Below are positions 54,895-63,730 of a DNA stretch of 64,000 nt, one piece after another (position 1 is the stretch's first letter; every line of letters starts with the position of its first letter). The DNA is from Boseongicola sp. SB0665_bin_10 (GTDB lineage Bacteria > Pseudomonadota > Alphaproteobacteria > Rhodobacterales > Rhodobacteraceae). Both the position numbers and the translations under genes were made by a program. The notes beneath the pieces were generated by a model that was given only the letters and a program-made list of their open reading frames with translations, searched no databases and had not been told where the DNA came from. The DNA is taken from assembly GCA_009838075.1 (NCBI GenBank), contig VXSG01000052.1, forward strand, positions 1 through 64,000. The letters run 5' to 3'.

Positions 54895-55734
54895 GTTGCC
54901 ATGGATGTTCCACAGGAACAAAAGAATCGCAGCAATTCCGCCAAGCGCAATTCAATCAGTAATGAAGTTCGCGTTTTCTCATCCTGCCCGAAGACAACGG
55001 CACGCTACCGCTTGCCGCAATTCTTGACAAGTCTCCGTCGTCCGACGGGCTTTCTCCCGCAATCGAGCTTCAGGTCTGCCCGCACTTCCCACCGACCCAG
55101 CCACGGCAACACTCAAACATGCCGGTGCCGCGTTCGTGACGGTACAAGCGGGCTGCGACTTGCCGCCACCGTCGATGCCGACATGGAGGACTGCGGCCGC
55201 AACTTGGTCCCTTGGTCCAGGCCTCCCGTTGTCCGCGTTGCAAATGGAACGTCGGAAGACCTGGAGTTCGATTCGCGTTCGGCGCCCAGGCTGACAAACA
55301 GCGCCCTTCCTGGCGACTGGCGGAACAGGTTCGGAAATGCGAAGGTCGCCCGCGAGCACAGGAAGGCGGAGATGGCCGTCAAGTTCAGCAGGCCCGAAAC
55401 CCGGTCCTCGAGGGCCTTGCAGAAGGCGAAATTCAATCTGGCCCGCAACCCCGGGCCTGCCGCTTCCCCGCTTTGGGCCAACTTGGAACCGCACCGACTC
55501 CTTGGTTCCGCTTGCGGGATGCGCTCCGCTCTTCGGAATCCCATCGTCGATATACGCTACGGTACCGGGGTGTCGCCCCCGGTGCGGACGCACGTTCGTT
55601 CGAGAGACGCGGAGGAGCCGTTGCAATGACGCTCCCGCACTTCATTTTGGCGAAACGTGGGCTGCGGCCACCTCAATGTGGCGCTTCAACGGCCGTCGAG
55701 GCCTATCGCAATCCGGTCCGCAGCGGTGGCGTCC
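54895..55734. other. stretch upstream of the phosphopantetheinyl transferase
   Basis: Includes the membrane-helix extension of the small minus-strand frame (54895-54951). The rest has no recognisable gene. The phosphopantetheinyl transferase frame is open from 55657 but the first 26 residues are not family-like. Confidence 0.35.
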
Positions 55735-56451
55735 ATGGATGATTCCTTCCATTGGCATCGGTTCCACGCTTCGGAGACCGCCATGGTCTTTCACGTTGAT
55801 CTGTCACGCCATGCATCCCGCGAAAGGGAGGCACTGGACTGGCTCGACGAAGCGGAGCTGTCGCGTCAGCGCCGGTTCGTGCATCCCCGGCCGAGCCGTG
55901 AATTCACCCTGTGCCGAGCGGCGCTCCGATCGTTGCTCTGCCGCGAACTCAACTGCAGCAATGGCGATCTTTCGTTCGGGATGTCGAAATTCGGCAAGCC
56001 GTTCGCCCGAGTGAACGGAGTTGCGGCACCGATCAGCTTCAACGTCAGCCATAGCGGCCGGCACGGGCTGATCGCCCTGGCGCCCAAGGGCAGAATCGGC
56101 GTGGACGTCGAGGAACGCTCAACCAACCGCAATCTCGATGTCTGCATCCGGCTGCTCTTCTCCCCGGACGAACGGGCCGAATTCGAGACCGTGAGCGCAC
56201 GGGACAAGGTCAAGCTGTTCTACCGCCTCTGGACCCTGAAGGAGGCGCTGATCAAGGCGGTCGGTGCCGGGCTGTCGATCGATACGGCGAAATTCACGAT
56301 TCCGCTCGCGATGGTTCGCGGCGGAAAGAGCGGCACTTTCCGGTTCCCGGACCCGCCGGCGGTGACATGGTGCCTTGAAGACATCGGCAATGCGGAGTTC
56401 GCTGCAGCCATCGCCCATGAGTACGACGAAGAACTGGTGGAGATTCGGTGA
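55735..56451 (+). CDS. 4'-phosphopantetheinyl transferase, Sfp type
   Basis: Transfers the phosphopantetheine arm of CoA to carrier proteins. The 238-residue pseudo-dimeric sequence has FNVSHSGRHGLIALA, the metal motif GVDVEERS (Asp124, Glu126) and RLWTLKEALIKAVGAGL (WxxKEA around 166-171), as in Sfp/EntD enzymes that modify PKS and NRPS carriers. A GGTGG lies 6 bases before the ATG at 55735. It is the obvious activator of Ser2534 of the PKS and Ser35 of the free ACP, about 4-6 kb away. Confidence 0.9.
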   Translation: MDDSFHWHRFHASETAMVFHVDLSRHASREREALDWLDEAELSRQRRFVHPRPSREFTLCRAALRSLLCRELNCSNGDLSFGMSKFGKPFARVNGVAAPISFNVSHSGRHGLIALAPKGRIGVDVEERSTNRNLDVCIRLLFSPDERAEFETVSARDKVKLFYRLWTLKEALIKAVGAGLSIDTAKFTIPLAMVRGGKSGTFRFPDPPAVTWCLEDIGNAEFAAAIAHEYDEELVEIR

Positions 56452-57341
56452 ATTGGAACGCTGTCCCGCGGCATTCTCGCAAGGAGACGGCGACGTCCGG
56501 AGCCGTTCGAAGTCCTGCCGTCGTTCCCCGGGCGGGTGCAGGACATCGAGCGAGCCGGCGCGGGGAGAAAGTCAGTTTCCCTTGCGGGCCGGCTCCACGA
56601 GTTCCACCCCGCAATATGGGCGGATCAACGAAATCCTCCCTTGCCTGGAAGATCACGTCAGCGGCAAGATGGCAATTCGAAAGCGTTCTTCCGAATTTCT
56701 CGATCTCGAGTGGCATCGGCTCGAAGTCCTTCGTTCGGATCGTCAAACGGTCGATGCCGATCATGCACCGGCAAATTGGGACCTCGAGAATCCGCAGGGA
56801 CATGCGCCATTTGCACCCAAGCACGGCAAAGCCGGTTCGACCAAGGCAAGACATTGTCGGCGTTGAAACAAGAGACATCGTCTTGCGGCCTCGCTCGATC
56901 GTCGCTTAGTGATGCATGCGCGGGCCGCGACCGGGGTGACTTCAAGCGGAGATTCTCATGAGCCATCCGTCGTCAAGTCCTGTTCTTGCTCCGCTCCGAG
57001 ACCGCGCCGCGTTCTTGGAGCGCGGCTTGTTGGTCACCTCCGCAATCTCGGACCCCGATCCCGGGAGGGGAAAATGCCCGGCCTCGAAGGCACGTCAGGC
57101 GGCGTATTGCCGCTTGCACTTGAGCGATGCCCTCGATGACGCAATCGCCGATCCCCAGGATGACGTGCGGGTCGAGATGAATCTCCGGGAATTCGGTGAC
57201 AGGTCGTCGATTGACCCGCTCTGGCCGGGGATGTACCCAAGTCCGCAACTTCGACCTGCCCGCCGCACGATCCGGCCCGAACTGCCCGAAGGCTGCATCT
57301 TCCATTTGGTCGCGACTGCGATTCTTCCGGAGGGCTAGAAT
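56452..57341. other. stretch of 890 bp without a recognised gene
   Basis: Between the Sfp-type gene and the dehydrogenase-like gene. Frames such as 56658-56966 (minus) and 56958-57338 (plus) are open but show no motif or ribosome site. Confidence 0.35.
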
Positions 57342-58199
57342 TTGGCTGCCATCGGCATTCTTGGTATGGGAACGATGGGCGCGGCCGTGGGAACCGCCCT
57401 GAAGACCTCCGGTCACCGTGTCCTGACCGATCTGCGCGGACGATCCGACCTGTCCGTCCAGCGCGCAATTGGGCGCGGGATCGAGATCACCGGCAGCCTG
57501 AACCAGCTCATGACCGAAGTCGACTTCCTGTTTTCCATCGTGCCGCCCGACCAGGCGCTTCCTCTTGCCGAGACTCTGGCTGCCGAAAGCGCAGGAATTT
57601 CCGAAAGGCCCGTGTTTGTGGATGCCAACGCGGTTGCACCCCAAACAGTGCAGCGCATTGCGCGTGCTTGCGAAAATGCAGACCTGCCGTTCCTGGATGG
57701 CGGGATTGTGGGCGGCCCGCCGACTGCGGACTCGCGCCCGCGACTATATCTCTCCGGTGGCCACGCCGGCACGGTCGCGTTTCTTGACGGGCAAGCGTTT
57801 GATCATGTCGTCCTGCAAGGTCAAGCCGGACAAGCCTCGATGTTCAAGATGCTCTACGCCGGGCTGACCAAGGGTCTGAACGCACTCTTGGTCAATCAGC
57901 TCACGGCGGCAGAGCGCGCAGGCCTGTTCGAGGCTTATGTCGAGGAACTGGCAATGTCGCAGCAGTCGCTTCTGGCACGGGCGGAGAGCGTCATCCCCCG
58001 CATGCCGGCTGATGCCGAGCGCTGGACGCCAGAGATGCGCGAGATCGCGTCTGCCCTGGGGGAGCTGGACCTGCCTACGGGGTTTCACAAGGCAGCCGAG
58101 CGCGTCATGCAGCGACTTGCGTCCTCACCCTTTGCGACGGAAACACGCGAGACTGTCGATGCGGGCAGAACGGTTCGAGATACGTTGCGCGAGCCTTGA
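57342..58199 (+). CDS. NAD(P)-dependent beta-hydroxyacid dehydrogenase-like protein (DUF1932 C terminus)
   Basis: A 285-residue protein. The N-terminal Rossmann domain reads AAIGILGMGTMGAAVGTAL and the second half resembles the DUF1932 domain that follows 6-phosphogluconate-dehydrogenase-like NAD-binding domains: FLDGGIVGGPP, then FKMLYAGLTKGLNALLVNQL with the Lys/Asn of the active site. It probably oxidises a 3-hydroxy acid. Translation seems to begin at the TTG at 57342. The ThDP-enzyme pseudogene starts 129 bp downstream in the same direction, and the two may have worked together. Confidence 0.78.
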   Translation: MAAIGILGMGTMGAAVGTALKTSGHRVLTDLRGRSDLSVQRAIGRGIEITGSLNQLMTEVDFLFSIVPPDQALPLAETLAAESAGISERPVFVDANAVAPQTVQRIARACENADLPFLDGGIVGGPPTADSRPRLYLSGGHAGTVAFLDGQAFDHVVLQGQAGQASMFKMLYAGLTKGLNALLVNQLTAAERAGLFEAYVEELAMSQQSLLARAESVIPRMPADAERWTPEMREIASALGELDLPTGFHKAAERVMQRLASSPFATETRETVDAGRTVRDTLREP

Positions 58200-58328
58200 C
58201 GCCGACACGTGAACGCTGATGGTTGCAATTGGTTCCCTTTCGGCATCGGGCATCGCGAGCTGTCCAGAAATGGGACGATGCAAGGCGTTCATGCCGCAGA
58301 ATTGGGGTAGCAATTCAGGAGGGGCATC

Positions 58329-59957
58329 GTGGCACAAACAGTTGCTGAATTGACCGTACGATCACTGATTTCGAACGGCCTCGACACGCTCTATTGCCTG
58401 CCCGGGTTCCAACTCGATCCATTCATGGATGCCTGCTATGACAATAGGGACAAGCTGCGGATCTTGCACACACGCCACGAACAAGGCGCGGCCTACATGG
58501 CCATGGGAGCGCAAGTGGCGACCGGCCGTCCCCAGGCGTATTGTGTCGTGCCTGGTGCAGGGTTTCTGAACTCGACAGGCGCCCTTTCGACCGCGCATTC
58601 GATCCATTCGCGGGTTCTTGCCTTGATTGGACAGATTCCAACGGACACGATCGGCAAGGGGTTCGGCGTGCTGCATGAAATTCCGGACGAGCTGGGCATT
58701 TTGGCGCGACTGACAAAGAAGGCCTCGACGCTTGGTCGCGCGGAGGACACGGATGAAATCCTTAGGGACACATGGCGTGCCTTGAAATCGGGGCCGCCGC
58801 GACCGGTCGGCCTGGAAATTCCGGTGGACTTGTGGAAGTCGGATACGGGCTTTGCTGGCGAGTTGATCGTGACTGCCGACCCCGGTCCCGCCGTCGATCA
58901 GGACGCAGTGGCCGAGGCCGCAAGGCTGATGCAGTCGGCCAGGTCGCCCTTGATCGTGGTCGGCAGCGGCGCGCTGGACGTCAGCTAAGACGTGCGGCGG
59001 CTGTCAGAAGCGCTTTCCGCACCGGTCGTCGCCTTTCGAAACGGGCAGGGCGTGATGTCCGCGGACGCGCCACTGCATGTCACCATGCCCGTCGCGCATG
59101 CGCTTTGGCCCAAGGTCGATCTGGTGATCGGGCTTGGGTCGCGCATGCAAACGCAGATCATGGCCTGGGGCACAGATGGCAACCTGAAGATCATCCATGT
59201 CACCATTGACCCAAATGAGATCGGACGGATCAGGAATCCGACGGTCGGTCTCTGCGCCGATCTTGGCGATGCGTTGCCAGCCTTGCTGTCAGTGCTGGAA
59301 GGCAAGGAAGGCAAGCGCGACGATTGGGTCGAGACGGTTCTTTCCGAAAAGGCCCGAGTGAACTCAAGGATATCCGAGAAGCTCGCCGCACAGCTGGCGT
59401 GGCTTCGGGCCATTCGGGCCGAGTTGCCGCGCAACGGCATTCTCGTCGATGAAATCACGCAGATGGGATACGTTTCACGGTTCGGGTTCCCGAGCTACCT
59501 GCCGAGGACGGTCGTGACTCCCGGCTACCAAGCGACTCTTGGATACGGCTATGCCACGGCGCTCGGCGCGGCTGACGCGAGGCGAGACGTTCCGGTCGTG
59601 AATTTCTGCGGCGATGGCGGGATCATGTTCACCCTGAACGAACTGGCGACCGCCGTCCTTCACGAAATCCCGCTCACGACCGTCGTCTTCTCGGATGGGC
59701 ATTTCGGCAACGTGAGAGGCCTCCAAAGAGATCACTATCAGGGTCGCTTCATCGCCACCGATCTCGCCAATCCCGATTTCGTGAAATGCGCCGAGGCGTT
59801 CGGAACCCAGGGCCTTCGCGCAACAACCCCGGACGAACTGCGCGCACGCCTTCGAGAGGGGATGGCACATGCAGGGCCGACACTGATCGAAGTGCCGGTC
59901 GGTGAATTCAACAGCCCGTGGGAATTCATCCACATGCCAAGGAACAGGGGGCTCTGA
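58329..59957 (+). pseudogene. thiamine-diphosphate enzyme (acetolactate-synthase-like) interrupted by one stop
   Basis: Both halves lie in one frame of 542 codons and together make a whole ThDP enzyme, split by a TAA at 58986-58988 (GALDVS, stop, DVRRLSEAL). The first half has the cofactor Glu in THRHEQGAA-like sequence (here HTRHEQGAAYMAMGAQVATG) and the N-terminal Pyr domain. The second half has the central domain and the diphosphate motif FCGDGGIMFTLNELATAVLHE. One G-to-T change in GAA would create the TAA. The GTG start has AGGAGGGG 5-6 bases before it, so it is well equipped for translation. Either a recent nonsense mutation or a sequencing error; the two halves are otherwise intact. Confidence 0.85.
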
Positions 59958-60162
59958 CATGGCGGATTGAGAGCCACCTTCAACACCACGCGAGACGCGC
60001 CCGAGTCCGCACGCAAGCGCATGGCACCGCACTGTCTGCAGTCGCTGCTGGCATTGCCGGGCTCCCCACGTTGCTGAAGTGCCAACCGCACTTTCCGCAG
60101 CGAAATTCGGGACGCGGCGCGCTCGCCCTTGATACCATCCAATTCGCACAGCAAGGGAAGGC

Positions 60163-60612
60163 ATGGAATTCGACAGCTACATGCACCTCGCCCTGGAGGA
60201 GGCACGCGCCGCCGCAAATCGGGACGAAGTGCCGGTGGGCGCGGTCCTGATCGGCCCTGACCGAAAGATCCTGGCGCGCGATGGAAACCGGACGCGCGAA
60301 TTGTCCGATCCGACTGCACATGCGGAAATTCTGGTCATTCGTGCCGGAACGATGCGCCTTGGCTCCGAACGCTTGGCAGGGTGCGACCTGTACGTGACAC
60401 TGGAACCCTGCGCCATGTGCGCAGCGGCGATTTCGGCGGCAAGGATCGCGCGGCTCTACTACGGCGCACCCGATCCAAAGTCGGGCGGGGTCGCCCATGG
60501 CGCGCGCGTGTTCTCGCATCCTCAGGCGCACCACGTACCCGAAATCTATGACCGAATTGGCGCGGAGGCTTCCGCGAAGCTGCTGCGGGAAATGTTCCAG
60601 GACAAGCGCTGA
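60163..60612 (+). CDS. tadA: tRNA adenosine(34) deaminase
   Basis: TadA converts A34 of tRNA-Arg(ACG) to inosine, an essential decoding step. The 149-residue sequence carries the zinc site THAEIL (His53, Glu55) and EPCAMC (Cys83, Cys86), plus VPVGAVLIG and ARIARLYYGAPDPKSGG, which distinguish tRNA deaminases from other cytidine deaminases. The ATG at 60163 begins the conserved first helix. Confidence 0.95.
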   Translation: MEFDSYMHLALEEARAAANRDEVPVGAVLIGPDRKILARDGNRTRELSDPTAHAEILVIRAGTMRLGSERLAGCDLYVTLEPCAMCAAAISAARIARLYYGAPDPKSGGVAHGARVFSHPQAHHVPEIYDRIGAEASAKLLREMFQDKR

Positions 60613-61031
60613 CGGAGCCAGGAGCCACCGCATGCGGCGATGGTCTCTCTCGGCGGGCGCGCTCCCCGGCACGGACGCAGCGATTCTCCAAGAGCATCTG
60701 CGGTTCGCCGACGTGATGATCGTCGTGCACCCGAGCGGCAAGATCAACGGGCTACAAGTCGGCCTCGACGACACACCAGGCATGCGCTGTTCCCGAAGCA
60801 CCTTGTGGCGAACACCCGTCGGGCACGGAAGGGGCCGGACCGAGGCAGGCAAGTCGGGCGGTGGCATCCGTCGCGGCTTCGCGTGGCGAACCAGCACGGC
60901 GCTTCCGGCGTGCCGATGGGAGTCTCAGTGCCAAGTTTGTTCAACCTGCACGCGCATGATCGGGCCAGACCGCTTGCCCGGAATCTGCATGTGGATGCCT
61001 TGCACCCCTGTTGCATGGGCCACGACGATGC
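60613..61031. other. intergenic stretch upstream of the vapBC pair
   Basis: No gene is recognised. The antitoxin frame remains open back to 60497, inside tadA, but its extra residues are not family-like. Confidence 0.35.
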
Positions 61032-61048
61032 GCTATCAATATGATAGC
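61032..61048. promoter_or_regulatory. palindromic operator of the vapBC pair
   Basis: GCTATCA-ATA-TGATAGC: a perfect 7-base inverted repeat around a 3-base centre, 18 bases before the antitoxin ATG. VapB/FitA antitoxins bind such sites to repress their own operon. The AT-rich site stands out from its GC-rich surroundings. Confidence 0.7.
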
Positions 61049-61066
61049 ACTCTTGGAGGCAGGCCA

Positions 61067-61327
61067 ATGGCGACGATCAACGTGAGACAGCTGGACAACG
61101 ACGTGGTGGACCGCCTCAAGAGGCGCGCCTTGTCGAACAACCGCTCTCTGGAGGGCGAGGTGCGGCACATCCTGAAATGCGCGTCCGACGACGACATGGC
61201 AGCGAAGCGCGCCGCGTTCCTGGAGGCGTCGGACCGGCTACGGGAAAAGACCAGGGGCCGCAAGCAAACCCCTGCGGAAGTGCTGATTCGTGAGGATCGC
61301 GACTACGGTCATCACGACGATTTCTGA
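61067..61327 (+). CDS. ribbon-helix-helix antitoxin (FitA/VapB type)
   Basis: An 86-residue protein with the N terminus MATINVRQLDNDVVDRLKRRAL followed by NRSLEGEVRHIL, a ribbon-helix-helix DNA-binding domain, and a charged C-terminal tail that should block the toxin. GGAGG lies 9 bases before the ATG at 61067. Its stop shares one base with the toxin start. It is similar in its N terminus to the fitA product at 21.9 kb, so the two operons are related. Confidence 0.85.
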   Translation: MATINVRQLDNDVVDRLKRRALSNNRSLEGEVRHILKCASDDDMAAKRAAFLEASDRLREKTRGRKQTPAEVLIREDRDYGHHDDF

Positions 61328-61755
61328 TGCGCTTCGTTGTCGATGCGAGCGTGACGATCAAGCTGCTGGTCGATGAGCTCGGTTCGAATGCCGCGCGGGA
61401 ACTGGCGGCGAGCACCCGGGAACTGCACGCCCCGCGCCTGATGGCTTCAGAGGTCGCAAATGCGCTGTGGCGCAAGGCACGGCAGGGTCAGATCGAACGC
61501 GCCGATGCAGGTGCCGCCATGGCTTTGCTTCCCTACATGCCACTGCGCTGGAACGACGATGAGACCGTCAGCGCGGATGCGATTCGTCTGGCGCTGGCGC
61601 TCGACCATCCGGTTTACGACTGCATGTATCTTGCGCTCGCGCTCCGCATCGGCGCGACGATGGTGACGGCGGACCGTCGATTTGTGACGGCGGTTGCATC
61701 GACCGAGCATGGCGAGGCAGTGATGACGCTGAACGACTACGCGGGAACTCGATGA
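61327..61755 (+). CDS. VapC-type PIN-domain ribonuclease toxin
   Basis: A 142-residue PIN toxin, presumed to cut tRNA or rRNA when freed of its antitoxin. The metal-binding acids are visible: Asp6 in VVDASVTIK, Glu42 in LMASEVANALW, the Asp of HPVYDCMYLALA and TADRRF. Unlike the fitB copy at 22.1 kb it is intact. The ATG overlaps the antitoxin stop by one base, indicating coupled translation. Confidence 0.9.
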   Translation: MRFVVDASVTIKLLVDELGSNAARELAASTRELHAPRLMASEVANALWRKARQGQIERADAGAAMALLPYMPLRWNDDETVSADAIRLALALDHPVYDCMYLALALRIGATMVTADRRFVTAVASTEHGEAVMTLNDYAGTR

Positions 61756-62037
61756 TCACGAGCCTTGTTCGTGGTTATGGGCGATCGGAGCGGAAGAAGG
61801 CGAATGATGCCTGGAAACCCTGGTCGCGGCGACACGCAGGCACGCGGATGTCGCGTCCATGGGAAATGTCCCGAATGGGACAAGTATCGCGTCCGTCGCC
61901 TCCATGGCCAGAGTTGCGTCCACGTGGCAGAGGCCCAAAGGCAGATCGACGACGAAACCTGGACCCTCGCGCCGCAACATGCGGTCGGCGGGCATGTCCG
62001 CCACGTCCGCGGGACCGCCTCGCAACACCGCGAGCAA
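61756..62037 (-). pseudogene. possible ParA-family ATPase remnant
   Basis: The minus-strand frame from 62037 has GFVVDLPLGLCHVDATLAME followed by ATDAILVPFGTFPMDATSA, which resembles the central part of ParA/MinD ATPases (hydrophobic strand, DLP, then the ADxxLVP strand). There is no P-loop part in this frame or a clear one upstream; in a neighbouring frame KSHIKSTVAALALC recalls a degraded KGGxGKT. Probably a decayed gene. The resemblance is by eye only. Confidence 0.35.
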
Positions 62038-62357
62038 TCAATGGGCTGCGGCGACCGGAACCAGGGCCAGCCTTGACATGGATGCAAGCGCAAGGAGTTT
62101 GGCGCAGACACCTGGAATGCGCGTGACGTTTCCAGAGATCATGCTCTCAATCAGGCACCTCGGCAATTGGTCGGGGCAACAAAGGGCCAACGCGGCAACA
62201 GTGCTCTTGATGTGGCTCTTCGCGTAGGCGCCGACCGCGCCGGCGTTCCTCAAGAACGCCCCAATGCCCGCGGCGCGGCACGCACGCACCGATGGAATCC
62301 CCCAATGCCGCCGCAGGCCACGCGAGCCGGCAGCCGCCACAAAACGCACGACAAGGA
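62038..62357. other. stretch upstream of the ParA-like remnant
   Basis: Downstream of the UPF0173 gene stop on the minus strand. It may contain the decayed N-terminal part of the ParA-like gene; nothing else is seen. Confidence 0.3.
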
Positions 62358-63050
62358 TCAGATCTCAAGCGTCTCCATCACGTTCGGGGTGCGCACGTCC
62401 ACGCCGGGCAGGCCGGCCACAAGTTCTTCCGCCGATTGGGCGAGAATCGGAAAGGTCTTGTAGTGGCAGGGAATCGCTGTCTTGAAATTGAAGTACTTCG
62501 TCGCCGCCCAGGCGGCGCCCTTCATGTCCATCGTGAAGTGCCCGCCAGCGCAGAGAATCCCGATGTCCGGCGCATGGTATTCGCCGATCCAAGCCATGTC
62601 CGCCATGATGTCGGTGTCGCCCGAGGCGTAGATGCAATGCCCTTCCCCGCGAATGATGTATCCGGCCTCGGCGCCAGCATAAACCGGTCCTGCTTCGGAA
62701 CCGAGCGAGGACGAGTGGGTCGCCGCAACCATCGAGACCGCGACCTTGCCCAGATACACCGTGCCGCCCTTGTTGAATCCCACCGTCGCCACGCTTTCGG
62801 TCGCCTCCCAATGGCCCATCAGGTCGTAGATGCCGACGAGCGGCGCCCCGGTCTCCCGAGACAGCGCAAGCGCATCTCCCGTATGATCGCCATGCCCATG
62901 AGTCAGGAGGATGTGGGTGGCACCCGCTATCGCAGCGTCGCGGCTCTCCTCCGGAAAGACGGGGTTGCCGCTCAACCACGGATCCAGGAGCAGCGTCTGG
63001 TCCTCGATCTCGATCCGGAATCCGCCGTGGCCCAGCCAAGTGAGTTTCAT
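62358..63050 (-). CDS. UPF0173 metal-dependent hydrolase (metallo-beta-lactamase fold)
   Basis: A 230-residue protein: MKLTWLGHGGFRIE at the start, the zinc motif THGHGDHTGDALAL, then a His (AATHSSSLGS), an Asp (ASGDTDIMADMAWIG) and CHYKTF. The pattern is that of UPF0173 hydrolases (YtkL/UlaG-like), whose substrates are mostly unknown. The ATG at 63050 has GGAGGTG about 5 bases upstream. It is divergent from the ceramidase-like gene, 44 bp away. Confidence 0.9.
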   Translation of the reverse strand: MKLTWLGHGGFRIEIEDQTLLLDPWLSGNPVFPEESRDAAIAGATHILLTHGHGDHTGDALALSRETGAPLVGIYDLMGHWEATESVATVGFNKGGTVYLGKVAVSMVAATHSSSLGSEAGPVYAGAEAGYIIRGEGHCIYASGDTDIMADMAWIGEYHAPDIGILCAGGHFTMDMKGAAWAATKYFNFKTAIPCHYKTFPILAQSAEELVAGLPGVDVRTPNVMETLEI

Positions 63051-63094
63051 TTGCACCTCCCAAATGTCCTGCAATCAGGATAACAGGAGACGAC

Positions 63095-63730
63095 ATGGAG
63101 TTGACAGGCTCAATCGACGGATATTGCGAACGGACGGATCCCGCGTTCTGGTCCGAACCTGTCAACGCGGCCACCAACCTGGCCTTCCTCGTGGCCGCAA
63201 TCGTGATGTGGGCGCGAACGCGCGGCATGCCGGCAGGGCAGATGCTGTCGGCGCTTCTCTTCCTGATCGGAGTCGGGTCGGGACTGTTCCACACCTTTGC
63301 AACGGGATGGGCCGCGCTCGCTGACGTCGCGGCAATCGTGCTGTTCACGTTGGCCTATCTCTACATTTCGAACCGCGACTTCATGGGCTGGCCGATCTGG
63401 ATTTCAGGGATCGGCACCTTGGCCTTCCTGCCTTATTCCCTGGTCCTGACGCGGATCTTCGAAACGCTGCCTTTCTTCGCGATTTCGAGCTTCTATTGGC
63501 CCCTGCCCCTTCTCATCCTCGTCTACTCGGCGCTGTTGCTGCGATCCTCCCCGGTGACGTCCCGGAACCTTGCGATCGGCGCGGGGATCCTTTGCGTTTC
63601 GTTGACGGCCCGGTCCGTGGATGAACTGCTCTGCATGGCCTTCCCGCTGGGAACGCATTTCGTCTGGCACCTGTTGAACGCGATCATGCTCGGCTGGATG
63701 ATAGAGACCTGGCGTCGCCACGAATCCTGA
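63095..63730 (+). CDS. ceramidase-family integral membrane protein
   Basis: A 211-residue protein with about seven membrane helices, of the alkaline ceramidase (PF05875-like) family. It has the acidic N terminus DGYCERTDPAFWSEPVNAATN, the GSGLFHTFATGWAALADVA segment with His and Asp that correspond to the zinc/catalytic site, and a C-terminal His in LGTHFVWHLLNA. The family cleaves the amide of ceramides or related lipids. Whether this organism makes sphingolipids or meets them in a host is not known. Confidence 0.82.
   Translation: MELTGSIDGYCERTDPAFWSEPVNAATNLAFLVAAIVMWARTRGMPAGQMLSALLFLIGVGSGLFHTFATGWAALADVAAIVLFTLAYLYISNRDFMGWPIWISGIGTLAFLPYSLVLTRIFETLPFFAISSFYWPLPLLILVYSALLLRSSPVTSRNLAIGAGILCVSLTARSVDELLCMAFPLGTHFVWHLLNAIMLGWMIETWRRHES

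Noticed and set aside
54952-54954. TGA recoded as Trp or selenocysteine in the small membrane frame
   Set aside because: All other genes use TGA as stop (for example the PKS), no SECIS-like hairpin is evident, and the frame has no ATG upstream.
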